Position numbers and translations under genes: made by a program. This document shows, in pieces, positions 5,363-6,448 of a stretch of 6,448 bases of DNA (position 1 is the stretch's first letter; the number at the start of each line of letters is the position of its first letter). This stretch comes from Myxococcales bacterium (lineage in GTDB: Bacteria; Myxococcota_A; Polyangia; Polyangiales; Polyangiaceae), in contig JAAFHJ010000293.1 in assembly GCA_013298325.1 (NCBI GenBank), positions 1 to 6,448 on the forward strand, in the 5' to 3' direction. Under the pieces are notes generated by a model. That model saw only the letters and a program-made list of their open reading frames with translations, had not been told where the DNA came from and did not search any database.

Positions 5363-6448
5363 CGGACGATGGCCACCTGGCCCGGCTCCACGTTGACGGA
5401 GACGGAACGGGTCGCCCCGCCGGTCTTGATGCGGACGGTATGGGCCCCCGCAGGGACGCTCTTCTTGAAGATCGGGCAGGCGCCGAGCCCCTTCCCATCA
5501 AAGGTGGCGCTGTCGCAGGCCGGATTCGTCAAGACCGACACAAAGCCGCTCCCCGAAACCTTCGCGGTAGGCGTCGGTGTCGGCGTCGGAGTCGGAGTCT
5601 TTGTCGGCGTTGGCGTCGGCGTCGGAGTCTTGGTCGGCGCCGGTGTTGGCGTTGGCGATGCAACGGTCGGCGTCGGGTCCTTTGTTGGGGCCGGCTCCGC
5701 GGTTGCGACCGACGGTGCGGTCGCGGGGTCGGCGGTGGCTGCCGTGGCGGGCGGATCGGGAGGAACGGGCGTCGGAAGCGGCATTGGGACTTGGGCCGCC
5801 GCACGGGCCGCGCTGGCACTTGCGAGCAGCGCAGCCGCCTGGGCTTCTGCCGCTTTTTGTTCTGCAACTGCAGCGGCTTGTGCCGCTTGCCGCTTGCGAA
5901 GCGCGCTGAACCCGAGAAGGAGAGCCACGATGACCACCAGGGCGAAAATCGCGAGTTCTCGCTTCCGCTTGTTGGGATCGGTCGCCGCGGGGCCGACCGC
6001 CGTCGCGGCACTCGGCCCCGTCATCGGAATCGGCGCCGGGATGCCTGGCGGAAAGCCGGGGGGTGCGCCCGGCACGAAGGGGGCGTTCGGGTCGACGTTT
6101 GGGAAGCCGGGGGGCGCTCCCGGCACGAAGGGGGCGTTCGGGTCGACGTTCGGAAAGCCCGCGGCAGCGAAGCCGGGCGGAAGGGGCGCCGGTGCGGGGG
6201 GAAGGGGCGCCGCTGCCGGTGGGGGCGGTGGCGCGGCGAAGGGGGAGCCCGGAGAGAAGCCGGGCGGGGCGCCGGGGAACGGAGCGACGTTTGACGGCTG
6301 GTAGAACGGGATATCGCCATCGTTGCCTGGCGCCTGCGGCGGGGCCGGCGCAGGGGCGGAGGGCTGGCGGGGGGCGAAGCCGGTCTGCTGGAGCTCGGGA
6401 TTCGGCGCGGGTGGTGGCGGGAAAGCCAAGTTTTTCTCGGGATTAGCC
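5359..6448 (-). CDS. Proline-rich single-span membrane protein with C-terminal PEGA-like domain, 5' end outside window
   Basis: The frame is open to the right edge (…NPEKN before a TTG at 6429), so the true start and an N-terminal domain are probably missing. Numbered from the TTG, residues 1-150 are Pro/Ala/Gly-rich and hold two tandem GFPNVDPNAPFVPGAPP units (91-124). Basic NKRKRE (153-158) precedes one membrane span (about 158-176, AIFALVVIVALLLGFSAL), closed by RKR. An Ala/Gln/Glu-rich, probably helical segment (181-212) and a Thr-Pro linker (251-289) follow. The last ~60 residues (GFVSVLTNP…VPAGAHTVRI…) resemble a PEGA domain, a small beta fold in envelope proteins and at the C-end of many myxobacterial Ser/Thr kinases. 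Cysteines C305 and C318 there could form a disulfide. The order proline-rich, span, linker, PEGA fits the C-terminal part of such a kinase, but no kinase motif lies in the window, so the function is not assigned. Its stop overlaps the mtnP start (ATGA). Confidence 0.75.
   Translation of the reverse strand, partial: ANPEKNLAFPPPPAPNPELQQTGFAPRQPSAPAPAPPQAPGNDGDIPFYQPSNVAPFPGAPPGFSPGSPFAAPPPPPAAAPLPPAPAPLPPGFAAAGFPNVDPNAPFVPGAPPGFPNVDPNAPFVPGAPPGFPPGIPAPIPMTGPSAATAVGPAATDPNKRKRELAIFALVVIVALLLGFSALRKRQAAQAAAVAEQKAAEAQAAALLASASAARAAAQVPMPLPTPVPPDPPATAATADPATAPSVATAEPAPTKDPTPTVASPTPTPAPTKTPTPTPTPTKTPTPTPTPTPTAKVSGSGFVSVLTNPACDSATFDGKGLGACPIFKKSVPAGAHTVRIKTGGATRSVSVNVEPGQVAIVR
5571..5658. repeat. 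Degenerate GTCGGC hexamer tract encoding the Thr-Pro linker
   Basis: The plus strand repeats GTCGGC/GTCGGA/GTTGGC hexamers, interrupted by GTCTTTG and GTCTTGG. On the coding minus strand they give TPTPTPTKTPTPTP-type sequence between the membrane span and the PEGA-like domain. It is a low-complexity linker, prone to length change in steps of 6 bp. Confidence 0.8.
6051..6152. repeat. Two tandem 51-bp units encoding GFPNVDPNAPFVPGAPP twice
   Basis: Units 6051-6101 and 6102-6152 match at nearly every base (a few changes, such as GTGCGCCC against GCGCTCCC), with the start of a third unit (GAAAGCC) at 6153-6159. Each encodes 17 residues of the proline-rich region of the membrane protein. The near identity at the DNA level suggests a recent duplication. 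Confidence 0.88.

Noticed and set aside
5354..6304. Plus-strand open frame with long Gly-Val repeats, resembling a repeat-rich surface protein
   Set aside because: The GV repeats are the reverse strand of the Thr-Pro codons, and the minus frame has a membrane span and PEGA-like domain and couples to mtnP by ATGA.

Overview
This GC-rich window is dense with genes and looks like a bacterial chromosome. The best taxonomic guess is Myxococcota (Polyangia-like). The guess rests on a crtE/crtD/crtC carotenoid set of the kind myxobacteria and purple bacteria carry, and on a proline-rich, single-span membrane protein ending in a PEGA-like domain, a common layout in that phylum. No ribosomal RNA or other decisive marker is present, so this is inference.

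Layout. Positions 1-2073 hold two minus-strand carotenoid genes: crtD (1-hydroxycarotenoid 3,4-desaturase), and downstream of it the first ~150 codons of crtC (carotenoid 1,2-hydratase), which runs off the left edge. The divergent intergenic region 2074-2154 carries a perfect 8-bp inverted repeat. On the plus strand follow crtE (geranylgeranyl diphosphate synthase, 2155-3081) and, 55 bp later, serS (seryl-tRNA synthetase, 3137-4417). A strong hairpin with A and T tracts at 4435-4472 can end transcription from both sides. On the minus strand, a membrane protein (5359 to beyond the right edge) is joined by a 4-bp ATGA overlap to mtnP (methylthioadenosine phosphorylase, 4475-5362). No stretch longer than 81 bp lacks a gene.

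Function. CrtE makes the C20 precursor of carotenoids. CrtC adds water to the 1,2 double bond of an acyclic end, and CrtD then desaturates the 3,4 position, so the three genes are parts of one route to hydroxylated acyclic or monocyclic carotenoids. The phytoene synthase and phytoene desaturase genes are not in the window. serS and mtnP are housekeeping genes (tRNA charging, purine and methionine salvage).

Most notable points. (1) crtC has no ATG, GTG or TTG in its frame before its conserved N-terminus, and lies in the -1 frame relative to crtD across a CCCC run. This implies a CrtD-CrtC fusion, a translational frameshift or a sequence error. (2) crtD carries an in-frame insertion of about 39 codons built from a repeated, partly palindromic sequence. 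(3) The crtD/crtE divergent region holds a perfect palindrome that could be an operator. I found no clear sign of a wholly new system.
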